Origin: Streptomyces hoynatensis
Lineage (GTDB): Bacteria; Actinomycetota; Actinomycetes; Streptomycetales; Streptomycetaceae
Reading direction: 5' to 3'
Length of the DNA: 64,000 nucleotides
NCBI RefSeq assembly: GCF_003626535.1
Contig: NZ_RBAL01000003.1
Location: 248,001 to 312,000, forward strand
Made by a program: the position numbers and the translations under genes. Of this stretch, positions 1-8,938 are shown in pieces (position 1 is the stretch's first letter; each line of letters opens with the position of its first letter). Below the pieces are notes generated by a model, which saw nothing but the letters and a program-made list of their open reading frames with translations, had not been told where the DNA came from and ran no database searches.

Positions 1-481
1 GGAACGCCGGCACACCGAGGACACCCGCCTGGACCTCCTCGCGGCCGGCGTGGTCGAGCGCGCAGCCTCCCGGACCACGAAGGTCACCTTCACCACCGAC
101 CTCGAGTCCTGCCTGGTGGACGCCGACCCGCAGGCCCTGGCGCGGGCGATCGGCAACCTGCTCGGCAACGCGGTGAAGTGGAGCCCGGAAGGCGGCCGCG
201 TCCATCTCCGGGTTCGCGCGTGCGGGACGGTGTCCGTCAGCGACGAGGGCCCCGGCATCCCGCCCGCCGACCTTCCCCACGTCTTCGACCGCTTCTACCG
301 CTCGCCGGCCGCCCGCTCCGTGCCGGGCTCAGGACTGGGGCTGGCCATCGTCCGGCAGATCGCCGAAACCCACGGCGGCTCGGTCACCGCCACCAACCTG
401 CAGCCCGGGGTGCGGCTGCAGATCGCTCTTCCCCCGCTGGAGCAGGACCCCGAACCGCCGACCGGTCCTGACCCGGCCTGA
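1..481 (+). CDS. Sensor histidine kinase, C-terminal part (5' end outside window)
   Basis: The reading frame is already open at the first base, so only the last ~160 residues of a two-component sensor kinase are seen. They form the HATPase_c ATP-binding domain: N-box (IGNLLGNAVKWS), G1 box (DEGPGIP), F box (FDRFYRS) and G2 box (GSGLGLAIV), all in the expected order and spacing. The kinase would autophosphorylate a His lying upstream of the window and pass the phosphate to a response regulator, usually encoded next to it. The C-terminus ends with a short proline-rich tail. The next gene is convergent, so this is the last gene of its operon. The sensed signal cannot be told. Confidence 0.93.
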   Translation, partial: ERRHTEDTRLDLLAAGVVERAASRTTKVTFTTDLESCLVDADPQALARAIGNLLGNAVKWSPEGGRVHLRVRACGTVSVSDEGPGIPPADLPHVFDRFYRSPAARSVPGSGLGLAIVRQIAETHGGSVTATNLQPGVRLQIALPPLEQDPEPPTGPDPA

Positions 482-617
482 CCCGTGCCCCCGGCACCGC
501 GGGGCTTCGCCGTGCAGCGCGTCTGCCCGGCATCGGGCAACCGGCCGGCGGTTGCGCCGCTCGTGGGCCGTGGACGGCGCGGGGGTGTGCGCCGCCTGGC
601 CCGTCGGCCGCGGGCCC

Positions 618-3071
618 TCAGGCGGCCCGCCGCACCGGCCGTTCCGCCGCCTCCCGTTCTGCGGCCTCCCGCGCCCCGGCCTCCCGTTCCGCGGCGGCCA
701 CGTTGGCCTTGACCGTGAGGAAGCTGTCGGGCGCCACGGAGATCGAGTCGATGCCCGAGCGGACGAGGAGCCCCGCGAAGTCCGCGTCGTCGCTGGGGCG
801 CTGGCCGCAGAGGCCGACGGGGCGGCCGGCCCGGTGCGCGGCGGCGATGAGCTGCCCGATGCTCTCGGTGAGCGCCGGGTCGCGCTCGTCGAACAGGGAG
901 GCCAGCTCGGCGGAGTCGCGGTCGACGCCCAGGGTGAGCTGGGTCAGGTCGTTGCTGCCGATGGAGAAGCCGTCGAAGCGTTCGGCGAATTGCCCGGCCA
1001 GGATGATGTTGGAGGGGATCTCGGCCATCACGTAGACCCGCAGGCCCCCGTCGCCGCGCGCGAGCCCCTGCTCGGCCATGGTCGCGAGCACCCGGTCGGC
1101 CTCGGGCAGGGTGCGGCAGAACGGGATCATGACGATCACGTTGGTGAGGCCCATGCGGTCGCGCACCCTGCGGATCGCCCGGCACTCCAGGGCGAAGCCC
1201 TCGCGGTAGCCGCTGCTGTGGTAGCGGCTGGCACCCCGCCAGCCGAGCATCGGGTTCTCCTCCGCCGGCTCGAAGCCCTCGCCGCCGATGAGCCGGGCGT
1301 ACTCGTTGGTCTTGAAGTCGCTCATGCGGACGACGACCGGCTTCGGCCACCAGGCGGCGGCGATCCGGCCGATGCCGTGGGCGAGACGTTCGACGAAGTA
1401 CTCGGCGGGGTCGTCGTAGCCGCGGGTGAGTTCCGCGATCCGGGCCCGGGCCGCCTCGTCCCGCAGCTCGCCGAACCGCAGCAGGGCCATCGGGTGCACC
1501 CGCACGTGGTTGTTGACGATGAACTCCATGCGGGCCAGCCCGATGCCGTCCGCGGGGAGGCGCCACCAGCGGAACGCGGCGGCCGGGTTGGCGATGTTCA
1601 GCATGACGTGCGTCCTGGTGTCCGGCACCCGCTCCAGGTCGATGTCGCGCGCCTCGAAGTCGAGCACCCCCTGGTAGACGGTGCCCTCCTCGCCCTCGGC
1701 GCAGGAGACGGTGACCGGCTGCCCGTCGCGCAGGGCGCCGGTGGCGTTCCCGGTGCCGACGACGGCGGCCACGCCGAGTTCCCTGCTGACGATCGCCGCG
1801 TGCGAGGTCCGCCCGCCGTGATCGGTGACGATCGCGGCCGCCCGTTTCATGATCGGTTCCCAGTCGGGGTCGGTCGCCGCGGTGACCAGGACCGCCCCGT
1901 CGCGGAAGCGGCCGATCTCGGCGGCGTCGCGCAGGTTGCACACCTCGCCCGCGGCGATGGCGTCGCCGACGGCCAGTCCCGTGGTGAGCGGCCGGCCGTG
2001 TTCCTTGAGCCGGTAGGACTTGAGCGTGGCGGTGGCCTTGCGGGACTGCACCGTCTCGGGCCTGGCCTGCACGATGTGCAGGTCGCCGGTGTCGCCGTCC
2101 TTCGCCCACTCGATGTCCATGGGGCACCCGTAGTGCTCCTCGATGGCCACCGCCCAGCGGGCCAGGTGGAGGATCTCCGCCTCGTCGAGGACGTACCGCG
2201 CCCGCTCCTCCCGGCTCGTCTCGACCGTGACGGTCGGCTCCCCGCCCGGCCGCCCGTAGACGACCTTGCGCTCCTTGGCGCCGGGCGCCCTGGAGATCAC
2301 CGGGGCGGCGTCCGCGCGGTCGAGCAGCGGCTTGAACACCTGGTACTCGTCGGGGTCCACGGTGCCGGAGACGACGGACTCGCCCAGCCCCCAGGCCGCG
2401 TTGATCAGCACCACGTGCGGGAAGCCGCTGTCGGTGTCGAGGGTGAACGCGACCCCCGCGCCGGCCCGGTCGGAGCGCACCATCTGCTGCACGCCGAGGG
2501 AGAGCGCCACGTCGAGGTGGCCGAATCCGTGGTCCTCGCGGTAGCTGATGGCCCGGTCGGTGAACAGCGAGGCGTAGCAGCGGCGGCAGGCTTCGAGCAG
2601 CGCCGCCTCGCCCGACACGTTCAGGTAGGTCTCCTGCTGCCCGGCGAAGCTGGCCTCCGGCAGGTCCTCCGCCGTGGCGCTGCTGCGCACGGCGACGTCC
2701 GGCTCCGCCCTGCCCAGCCTGCGCCCGAGTTCCCGGTACGCCTCCCGGAGCGCGCCGTCGAGGTGCCCGGGCAGCGGCGTGTCCAGGAACATCCGGCGAA
2801 TCGCGGCGCCCACCCGGGACACGTCCTCGCCGGCGCGCAGGGCGTCGAGGCGTTCGGCGATCCGGGACCGCAGGTCGCCCGTGTGCAGCAGGTCCGCGTA
2901 GGCGCGGGCCGTGCAGGCGAAGCCGTCGGGGACCCGGATGCCGTGCGGCGTCAGGTGCCGGGTCAGTTCGCCCAGGGAGGCGTTCTTGCCGCCGACGAGG
3001 GGGGTGTCGGCGGAGGACAGGTCCTGGAACCAGCGGATCACCCGGGCTTCCCCGCCCGCCTGACGGCTCAT
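618..3071 (-). CDS. ppsA: Phosphoenolpyruvate synthase
   Basis: Makes PEP from pyruvate, ATP and water (AMP and phosphate as by-products), a gluconeogenic step. The 817-residue protein has the family order: N-terminal ATP-grasp domain starting with VGGKNASLGEL, the swivelling phosphohistidine domain (GGRTSHAAIVSRELG, phosphorylated His), and a C-terminal PEP-binding barrel with SIGSNDLTQ and GLCGQRPSD carrying the catalytic Cys. The ATG at 3071 is chosen because GGAGG lies four bases before it; longer frames upstream lack homologous sequence. It stands alone, convergent with the sensor kinase and divergent from the epimerase gene. A 9-bp-arm palindrome sits about 80 bp upstream. Length is typical of the family. 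Confidence 0.95.
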   Translation of the reverse strand: MSRQAGGEARVIRWFQDLSSADTPLVGGKNASLGELTRHLTPHGIRVPDGFACTARAYADLLHTGDLRSRIAERLDALRAGEDVSRVGAAIRRMFLDTPLPGHLDGALREAYRELGRRLGRAEPDVAVRSSATAEDLPEASFAGQQETYLNVSGEAALLEACRRCYASLFTDRAISYREDHGFGHLDVALSLGVQQMVRSDRAGAGVAFTLDTDSGFPHVVLINAAWGLGESVVSGTVDPDEYQVFKPLLDRADAAPVISRAPGAKERKVVYGRPGGEPTVTVETSREERARYVLDEAEILHLARWAVAIEEHYGCPMDIEWAKDGDTGDLHIVQARPETVQSRKATATLKSYRLKEHGRPLTTGLAVGDAIAAGEVCNLRDAAEIGRFRDGAVLVTAATDPDWEPIMKRAAAIVTDHGGRTSHAAIVSRELGVAAVVGTGNATGALRDGQPVTVSCAEGEEGTVYQGVLDFEARDIDLERVPDTRTHVMLNIANPAAAFRWWRLPADGIGLARMEFIVNNHVRVHPMALLRFGELRDEAARARIAELTRGYDDPAEYFVERLAHGIGRIAAAWWPKPVVVRMSDFKTNEYARLIGGEGFEPAEENPMLGWRGASRYHSSGYREGFALECRAIRRVRDRMGLTNVIVMIPFCRTLPEADRVLATMAEQGLARGDGGLRVYVMAEIPSNIILAGQFAERFDGFSIGSNDLTQLTLGVDRDSAELASLFDERDPALTESIGQLIAAAHRAGRPVGLCGQRPSDDADFAGLLVRSGIDSISVAPDSFLTVKANVAAAEREAGAREAAEREAAERPVRRAA

Positions 3072-3149
3072 ACCGCCTCCGTCTCCCGGCGGCCTTCGAG
3101 GAGGCCGGGCCGTTGCGCCGCGGCCGGGGCGGGGCACTGCGCCCGCCCG

Positions 3150-3168
3150 GAGAGCGCGGCGCGCTCTC
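3150..3168. promoter_or_regulatory. Perfect palindrome upstream of ppsA
   Basis: GAGAGCGCG and CGCGCTCTC flank a single central G, about 80 bp before the ppsA start codon. It could be an operator or a 5'-UTR hairpin. No regulator can be assigned. The rest of 3072-3430 is extremely GC-rich, with repeated GCGGCGCC-type strings and no gene that I can support. Confidence 0.4.
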
Positions 3169-3432
3169 GCTTCCAGCACAGCACCGAACCCGGGGGCCCG
3201 CCACCCGCGGCCGGGGTCATCGGGGCGCGGCGCCTGGACCCGCGGCGCCTGGGGCGCGGCGCCCGGGCCCGGGCAGTGGGCCATCCGGCCTCGGGCAGCG
3301 GCCGGAATCCGGGCCCTGCGGCAGGGCCGTGCCCGGTGGCGTCGCATCCGGCGCGTCGAGTGCGCCCCGGGGACACGGGGGCCGGGGCGGGGGCGGGCGC
3401 GGGGGTGGCACGGGCAGTCGATTGCGGGCGCA

Positions 3433-3458
3433 TACTATTGCCTGTAAAGATTACAGGC
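3433..3458 (+). promoter_or_regulatory. Promoter -10 and perfect operator of the epimerase gene
   Basis: A -10-like TACTAT (3433-3438) is followed directly by the perfect inverted repeat GCCTGTAA-AGA-TTACAGGC (3440-3458), which would cover the transcription start. The surroundings are AT-rich compared with the neighbouring DNA. This is the arrangement of a repressor operator for the gene starting at 3486. No regulator gene is adjacent, so the repressor must be encoded elsewhere. Confidence 0.6.
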
Positions 3459-3485
3459 GTCTGCAAATATCTCGGAGGTTGTGGA

Positions 3486-4409
3486 GTGCGTATCTTCCTC
3501 ACCGGGGCCACGGGCTACATCGGCGGCTCTCTCGCCGTCCGGCTCGCCGGCGCGGGCCACGAGGTGACCGGACTGGCCCGTACCGGCGGCAAGGCGCGGG
3601 CGCTGGCGGAACGCGGAATCACCCCGATTCGCGGCGATCTCGACGACGGGCCGGCGCTCGCGTCCGCCGCACGTGCGGCCGACGCCGTGATCAACGCGGC
3701 GGACAGCGACCACAGGCCCGCCGTCGAGGCCCTCCTCGCGGCGCTTGAGGGCACCGGCAAGGCCCTGCTCCACACCAGCGGCTCCAGCATCGTCGGCGAC
3801 GACGCGCGCGGGGAGCGGAGCGAGCGGGTCTTCACCGAGGCGGACGTCGCGCCGGGCAGTCCGTGGCGTCCCGAGCCGGACAAGGCGCCGCGCGTCGCCC
3901 TCGACCGGCTCGTCCTGGCCGCCGCCGACCGCGGGGTGCGCTCCGTGGTGCTCTGCAACAGCCTCGTCTACGGGCACGGCCGCGGAATCGCGCGCGACAG
4001 CGTGCAGTTGCCGCGCCTGGCCCGCCAGGCCCGCTCCAGCGGCGTCGCCCGCCACGTCGGCCCGGGCCGGAACATCTGGTCGACCGTCCACATCGACGAC
4101 GTCGCCGAGCTGTACGCCCTGGCGCTGGAGGCCGCCCCCGCCGGCGCCTTCTACTTCGTGGAGAACGGCGAGGCGTCCTTCGGCGAGCTGACCCAGGCCA
4201 TCGCCGACGCCCTGGGCTGCGGACGGGCGCAGGCGTGGGACATCGAGGACGCCATCCGGGAGTGGGGATTCGAGCCGGCCGTGTACGCCCTGGGCTCCAA
4301 CAGCCGGGTGCGCGGCCTGCGGGCCCGCCGCGAACTGGGCTGGCAACCGCGCCACCCCTCCGCCGTGCGGTGGGTCCGTGACCGCCTGACCTCGGATCAG
4401 GACGGCTGA
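3486..4409 (+). CDS. NAD(P)-dependent epimerase/dehydratase (extended SDR)
   Basis: 307-residue Rossmann-fold protein of the atypical/extended SDR group. The nucleotide-binding GATGYIGG is at residues 7-14, with the typical first strand IFLTG. Later landmarks are the acidic strand end RGDLDD, the HTSGSS segment at the active-site Ser position and LVYGHGRG further on; the canonical Tyr of YxxxK is not clear, as in many atypical SDRs that reduce or isomerise small molecules. The GTG start at 3486 is supported by GGAGG at 3474-3478. The gene is monocistronic, with its own promoter and operator, so it is probably induced by a specific compound. The substrate cannot be told; an NmrA-like redox or regulatory role is an alternative. 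Confidence 0.85.
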   Translation: MRIFLTGATGYIGGSLAVRLAGAGHEVTGLARTGGKARALAERGITPIRGDLDDGPALASAARAADAVINAADSDHRPAVEALLAALEGTGKALLHTSGSSIVGDDARGERSERVFTEADVAPGSPWRPEPDKAPRVALDRLVLAAADRGVRSVVLCNSLVYGHGRGIARDSVQLPRLARQARSSGVARHVGPGRNIWSTVHIDDVAELYALALEAAPAGAFYFVENGEASFGELTQAIADALGCGRAQAWDIEDAIREWGFEPAVYALGSNSRVRGLRARRELGWQPRHPSAVRWVRDRLTSDQDG

Positions 4410-4605
4410 GGCCCGCCGCGAACCGCGCGCGGATCGGCAGCACCGGGGCCGGGCCCGGGGCGGCACCGGGGCCGGCCGGCCCCGCGGCTCCGGCCGGGCG
4501 GGCGCGCCCTCGCCGGCGGCGTGTTGACACGGCCGGGTGGCGTGCGGCAGGCTTCACCGGCTCCCGGAGGACACGGCGCGTGTCGTGGAGGAAGGTTTTC
4601 ACGGC

Positions 4606-5514
4606 ATGACGATGCACGAGGACCAGGTGGACGTCGCTCCCGAGCTGGCCGCCGCCCTGGTGCGCGAGCAGTTCCCCCGGTGGGGCGGGCTGCCGCTGCG
4701 CCCGGTGCACTCGACCGGGACCGTCAACGCCATCTTCCGCATCGGGGACGCCCTGACCGCGCGCTTCCCGCTGCGCCTGGCCGACGCCGCCGCCACGCGC
4801 GCGGTGCTGGAGCAGGAGGCCCGCGCGAGCGCCGAGCTGGCGGGCGTCTCGCCGTTCCCGACCCCCGAGCCCGTGGCCCTGGGCGAGCCGGGCGCGGGCT
4901 ACCCCATGCCCTGGTCGGTGCAGACCTGGGTGCCGGGAAGTCCGGCCACGGAAGCAGACCCGGGCGGGTCGGAGCCCTTCGCGCGCGACCTGGCGGCCTT
5001 CATCGCCGCCCTGCGCGGGGCCGACACCCGCGGCAGGCGCTTCGCAGGTCCGGGCCGCGGCGGCGAACTCACCGCCCACGACGCCTGGATGGAGAAGTGC
5101 TTCGCCGAGAGCGCGGGGCTGCTCGACGTGCCGCGGCTGCGCGCGCTGTGGGACCGGCTGCGGCGCCTGCCGCGCGGCGGCGCGGACGCGATGACCCACG
5201 GCGACCTGATCCCGGGCAATGTGCTGGTCGCGGGCGGCCGGCTGGCCGGGGTCCTCGACGGGGGCGGCTTCGGCCCGGCCGATCCCGCGCTGGACCTGGT
5301 CGGCGCCTGGCATCTGCTGGACTCGGGGCCGCGCCGGGTGCTGCGGGCCGCCCTGGGCTGCGGGGACCTGGAGTGGGAGCGGGGCATGGCCTGGGCGTTC
5401 GCGCAGGCCATGGGCCTGGTCTGGTACTACGTCGAGAGCAACCCGGTGATGAGCGCGACCGGGCGCCGTACCCTCGACCGGATTCTGGAGTCGGCCGAGG
5501 GCGGCGGCGCGTAG
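4606..5514 (+). CDS. Aminoglycoside/macrolide phosphotransferase-family kinase
   Basis: 302-residue APH-fold protein. The catalytic loop HGDLIPGN is present (Asp as base, Asn for metal), and is followed by a metal-binding Asp in GVLDGGGFGPADPALDL. In most relatives this Asp is followed by Trp or Phe plus Gly (D-W/F-G); here it is D-G-G. The N-terminal lobe begins with a strand like those of MPH/APH enzymes (STGTVNAIFRIG). ATG 4606 is preferred over the in-frame ATG at 4612 because GGAGGAAGG ends ten bases before it. Members phosphorylate antibiotics, sugars or other small alcohols; the family alone does not show that this one confers resistance. It stands alone, with no clear operon partner. 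Confidence 0.82.
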   Translation: MTMHEDQVDVAPELAAALVREQFPRWGGLPLRPVHSTGTVNAIFRIGDALTARFPLRLADAAATRAVLEQEARASAELAGVSPFPTPEPVALGEPGAGYPMPWSVQTWVPGSPATEADPGGSEPFARDLAAFIAALRGADTRGRRFAGPGRGGELTAHDAWMEKCFAESAGLLDVPRLRALWDRLRRLPRGGADAMTHGDLIPGNVLVAGGRLAGVLDGGGFGPADPALDLVGAWHLLDSGPRRVLRAALGCGDLEWERGMAWAFAQAMGLVWYYVESNPVMSATGRRTLDRILESAEGGGA

Positions 5515-5778
5515 GCTCCCGGCCCCCTCCGCCGCGCCCGGCCTGCCGGGCCCGGCCCCGGGCGGGGCCTCGCGCGGAGGCGCGGCGGCGGATGCCCGAG
5601 GCGCCCGGGCGTGCCGGGCGCGCCGCCGCCGGGCGGCTGCCGCGACCGCCGCCGCCGAGCCGCCGCCTCGCGGGCGCCCTCGCCGCCACCACCCGGGATC
5701 ATGTGACGGGGCGTCATCCGCCCGGCCTTGGCATTTCTTCACGGGGGCGGGGACGCCGGATGAAAGGGAGGACCGATC

Positions 5779-5892
5779 GTGGTCTTGCGGTCGCACGACG
5801 CTCCCGTCCGGCTGATCGGCCTGGCCCGCGTGCTGCGTCGCCACGTTGATCTTCAGCGCGTTTCCAGCATCCTCTGTCGCGCCTGTGCCTGA
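5779..5892 (+). CDS. Cysteine-type leader peptide (RRHVDLQRVSS...C)
   Basis: Short 37-codon gene starting at GTG with GGGAGGA seven bases before it. The C-terminus reads RRHVDLQRVSSILCRACA then stop. Actinobacteria, Streptomyces especially, carry many unlinked peptides with the signature R-H-V-D-L-x-R-x-S-S-x-x-C just upstream of sulfur metabolism, OsmC or ABC-transporter genes; they are thought to act as cysteine-responsive attenuators. Here the peptide precedes an OsmC-family remnant, the expected type of neighbour. The signature is seen directly; the attenuation role is inferred. The stretch 5515-5778 before it holds no other gene that I can support. Confidence 0.75.
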   Translation: MVLRSHDAPVRLIGLARVLRRHVDLQRVSSILCRACA

Positions 5893-6290
5893 TCTCCGCC
5901 GGCGCCCGTGAGGGCCACGCGCGCACGGTCGTCCGTGCGCCGGGAACTTCTCTTCCGCCCCTCCGTGGCCCTCCGCTCTCGCCTTCGGTCTGCCTCACGC
6001 ACGTCTTCCTCATCCAGGCGGCCGACCTGCGCATTCCGCTGGACTCCCTGGAGGCCGAGGTCCAGGCCGATCACGACCCGCGGGCCGGGTCGCCCGGCTT
6101 CGAGCAGACCCCGATCTACCCGCACAACATCTCCTGCACCATCCACATCACCTCGCCGGCCCCGGCGGAGCGCATCAAGGAACTCCACGAGGCCGTCGAG
6201 CGCAATTGCCCGATCTGCAACCTGCTCCTCAACCCGCAGCAGATCTCGGGCCGGGTGGTGCTGACCGGCAGCCCGCAGGAGAGCCGGCCG
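5892..6290 (+). pseudogene. OsmC-family remnant
   Basis: One frame from about 6003 reads like the C-terminal half of an OsmC/Ohr-fold protein: FLIQAADLRIPLDSLEAEV, then HNISCTIHITSP and ERNCPICNLL with the family's second Cys, and a closing strand SGRVVL. The N-terminal half is missing. Between the leader-peptide stop (5890-5892) and the conserved part there are only about 110 bases, no ATG, GTG or TTG in frame, and no recognisable OsmC N-terminus in any frame. The frame also lacks the usual stop and runs on antisense to the next gene. This looks like an internal deletion that fused the leader to a truncated gene. OsmC proteins detoxify organic peroxides or act in sulfur metabolism. Confidence 0.6.
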
Positions 6291-6320
6291 CCGCGGGGAG
6301 CGGGGCGGAGCAGGCCGGAT

Positions 6321-7145
6321 TCAGGCCGCGCCGCCCCGCTCCCTGGGCAGCTTCTCGCCCGCCTCGACGGCCACCGGCAGCCGGTTCTCCGCCGGCGGCA
6401 GCGGGCAGGTGGCGAAGTCCGTGTACGCGCAGGGCAGGTTGACCGCCCGGTTGAAGTCGAGCGTCACCAGGCCCTGCTCGCCGGGGCGTTCGACCGACAG
6501 GGAACGGTTCGCCGCGTACGTGGTCACCCCGGAGGTGGCGTCCGTGAACAGGATCAGCAGGCCGCCGTGTCCCCCGGGGAACGCGGTGAGCCGGTGGGTC
6601 GTGCCCGCCCACGCGAACTCGACCTGGCCCGGCGCCTCGTAGACGTGTTCGAGGCCCTCCGCGACGGACCCCACGGTCACCGCGCGCGGCGCCTTGAACG
6701 GCAGGTACCTGCCGGGCAGCACCCACCGCGGGTCGGGGGCGTAGGCGGGGGTCTCGGCGTGTGCGGTGCGCAGCCGGTGGCCGGGGTCGCGGGGGCGCAG
6801 AATCACCTCTCCGCCGCGCCGGGCGATCTCGACGGCACGGTCTCCGTAGGTGGCGAACACGCCGGCGCGTTCGGCGAGTCCGGTGAAGACGTGACGGCCG
6901 CGGAGGGTGGCGCCGTCGACGGTGAGTTCCTCGTCCGCGGCCAGCTCGACCGCGGGCCCTTCCGCCGTGTTCGACCAGGTGCCGGGCGCGTCCTCGAACC
7001 GGGTCGGCTCGGGGCTCAGCCAGCGCAGGCTGGTGATGGCGAGAAAGCCGTGCGGGGCGGCGAGGGCGCGCTCGCGCTCGGCGTGCCACCTGGCCCAGCT
7101 TTCCGCGAACCGCTGTGCGTCCTTCACCTCAGGCTCCTTCTTCAC
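6321..7145 (-). CDS. DUF1684 domain protein
   Basis: 274-residue soluble protein of the DUF1684 family (about 270 residues is usual). Typical segments are the N-terminal WHAERERALAAPHGFLAI, LTSLRWL-like strand, RYLPFKAPR in the middle and the C-terminal LDFNRAVNLPCAYTDFATCPLPPAENRLP, the most conserved part of the family. No enzyme activity is established. The start GTG at 7145 overlaps the stop of the ABC ATPase gene by four bases (GTGA); the in-frame GTG at 7127 has an equally good ribosome site because the segment AGGAGCCTGA is duplicated, so two starts are possible. It is the last gene of the importer operon, so it may act on the imported compound. Confidence 0.85.
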   Translation of the reverse strand: MKKEPEVKDAQRFAESWARWHAERERALAAPHGFLAITSLRWLSPEPTRFEDAPGTWSNTAEGPAVELAADEELTVDGATLRGRHVFTGLAERAGVFATYGDRAVEIARRGGEVILRPRDPGHRLRTAHAETPAYAPDPRWVLPGRYLPFKAPRAVTVGSVAEGLEHVYEAPGQVEFAWAGTTHRLTAFPGGHGGLLILFTDATSGVTTYAANRSLSVERPGEQGLVTLDFNRAVNLPCAYTDFATCPLPPAENRLPVAVEAGEKLPRERGGAA

Positions 7146-8938
7146 GTCAGGCTCCTCGCGGGGGTCGGGGGCCGGCCGGGGACGGCGGCCAGGAGTTCTC
7201 GGGTGTAGGGGTGCTGAGGCCGGGCGAACACCTCGGTCACCCGGCCCTGTTCCACGGCCCGGCCGCGGCGCATCACCAGGACCAGGTCGCACACCTGCCG
7301 GATGACCGCGAGGTCGTGGGAGATGAACACGTAGCCGAGGCCGAGTTCCGCGCGCAGTTCGGCGAGCAGGGTGAGGATGCGGGCCTGGACCGAGACGTCG
7401 AGCGCGGAGACCGGCTCGTCGAGCACCAGCAGCCGGGGGGTGAGGGCAAGGGCGCGGGCGATGGACACGCGTTGCCGCTGGCCGCCGGAGAGTTCGGCCG
7501 GGCGGCGGCCGGCCGTCGCGGCGGGCAGCCGCACCAGGTCGAGCAGTTCGGCGACGCGTTCGGCGCGTGCGCGCTTGCGCACGCCGAAGGCCCGCAGCGG
7601 CTCGGCGATGGCCTCGGCGACGGTGAACGCCGGATCCAGGGAGCCGTAGGAGTCCTGGAACACCGGCTGGATGTTCCGGCGCAGCCGGCGCAGCCGGGCG
7701 GGCGGCACGGTGGCGAGGTCCACGCCGTCCAGCACGATCCGGCCCGCGTCGGGCCGGTCCAGGCGCAGCAGCAGGTTCGCCAGGGTGGACTTGCCCGAGC
7801 CGGACTCGCCGACGATGCCGAGCGAGCCGCCGCGGGCGAGCGTGAAGCTCACCCCGTCGACGGCGGTGATCCTGCCCCGGCCGGCGGGGGACGCCGCCTC
7901 CCGGCGCCCGGCAGGCGCCGGCCGGGCCCGGAAGACCCGCCGCAGGTTCTCGACGGTGAGCAGCGGCCCGGCCGCCGGGGCGGTGGCCGCGGCGGGCGGT
8001 GCCGTCAGGGAAGGGGCCGCGGCGACCAGTTCCCTGGTGTACGGGTGGCGGGGCGCGCCGATGACGTCGGCGCTGGGGCCGGTCTCGACGATCCGCCCCT
8101 GTGACATGACGGCGACCAGGTCGGCGCGTTCCGCGGCGACGGCCAGGTCGTGGGTGATCAGCAGCAGCCCGGTGCCGGCCTGGCGGGTGACCTCGGCGAG
8201 GTGGTCCAGGATGCGGCGCTGCACGGTGACGTCCAGCGCGCTGGTGGGCTCGTCGGCGATCAGCAGCCTGGGCCGGCCGGCCAGGGCGATGGCGATGAGC
8301 ACCCGCTGGCACATGCCGCCCGACAGCTCGTGCGGGAACTGTTCCGCCGTGCGCCCCGGGTCGGGCAGGCCGGCCTCGCCGAGGAGTTCCCGCACGCGCC
8401 GCTCGGTCTCGGCGCGGCCGCGCGACAGCCGGTGGATCCGCAGCACCTCGGCGACCTGGGTGCCGACGCGCTGGACCGGGTTGAGGGAGGCTCTGGGGTC
8501 CTGCGGGATGAAGCCGATCTCCCGGCCGCGGATGCCGCGCAGGACGCGGTCGGGCAGGCCGACGAGTTCGCGTCCCGCCAGCCGGATGGAGCCGCGGACG
8601 GGCCCGGTGCCGTCCGGCAGCAGGCCGAGGACGGCCAGGCCGGCGCTCGACTTGCCGGAGCCCGACTCGCCGACCAGGGCGACCGTCCGGCCGGCCGGGA
8701 CGGTGAGGGAGGCGCCGCGCACCGCGTGCACGACGCCGCGCCGGGTGGCGTAGGAGACCTGCAGGTCGGTGAGGGCGAGCAGCGGATCGGGTCCCTCAGG
8801 CCCGGCCGCCGCGGTCGCGGCGTCAGCAGCGCTGTCGGGCGTGGGGGCAGAGGTGGCGTCAGAGGTGGTGCAGGGCGTGCTGCCGGGCGCCGGGTGAGTC
8901 GGGGCGCCGGTGGTGGGGCCGGCGGTGGTGTCGGTCAT
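7142..8938 (-). CDS. Dipeptide/oligopeptide ABC transporter, fused dual ATPase
   Basis: 598-residue protein with two complete ABC ATPase domains in tandem, the DppD-DppF or GsiA arrangement. Domain 1: Walker A GESGSGKSS, signature LSGGMCQRV, Walker B LLIADEPTSALD. Domain 2: Walker A GESGSGKST, signature LSGGQRQRV, Walker B LLVLDEPVSALD. Each ends with the family's HPYTRELL-type C-terminal segment. It powers the two permeases encoded upstream. The ATG at 8938 overlaps the preceding permease stop (ATGA). A Ser/Thr/Ala/Pro-rich stretch of about 50 residues precedes the first domain and is likely disordered. Confidence 0.95.
   Translation of the reverse strand: MTDTTAGPTTGAPTHPAPGSTPCTTSDATSAPTPDSAADAATAAAGPEGPDPLLALTDLQVSYATRRGVVHAVRGASLTVPAGRTVALVGESGSGKSSAGLAVLGLLPDGTGPVRGSIRLAGRELVGLPDRVLRGIRGREIGFIPQDPRASLNPVQRVGTQVAEVLRIHRLSRGRAETERRVRELLGEAGLPDPGRTAEQFPHELSGGMCQRVLIAIALAGRPRLLIADEPTSALDVTVQRRILDHLAEVTRQAGTGLLLITHDLAVAAERADLVAVMSQGRIVETGPSADVIGAPRHPYTRELVAAAPSLTAPPAAATAPAAGPLLTVENLRRVFRARPAPAGRREAASPAGRGRITAVDGVSFTLARGGSLGIVGESGSGKSTLANLLLRLDRPDAGRIVLDGVDLATVPPARLRRLRRNIQPVFQDSYGSLDPAFTVAEAIAEPLRAFGVRKRARAERVAELLDLVRLPAATAGRRPAELSGGQRQRVSIARALALTPRLLVLDEPVSALDVSVQARILTLLAELRAELGLGYVFISHDLAVIRQVCDLVLVMRRGRAVEQGRVTEVFARPQHPYTRELLAAVPGRPPTPARSLT

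Noticed and set aside
295..3204. Very long open frame antisense and out of frame to ppsA
   Set aside because: Arg/Gly/Pro-rich translation with no family resemblance; a by-product of high third-position GC in ppsA.
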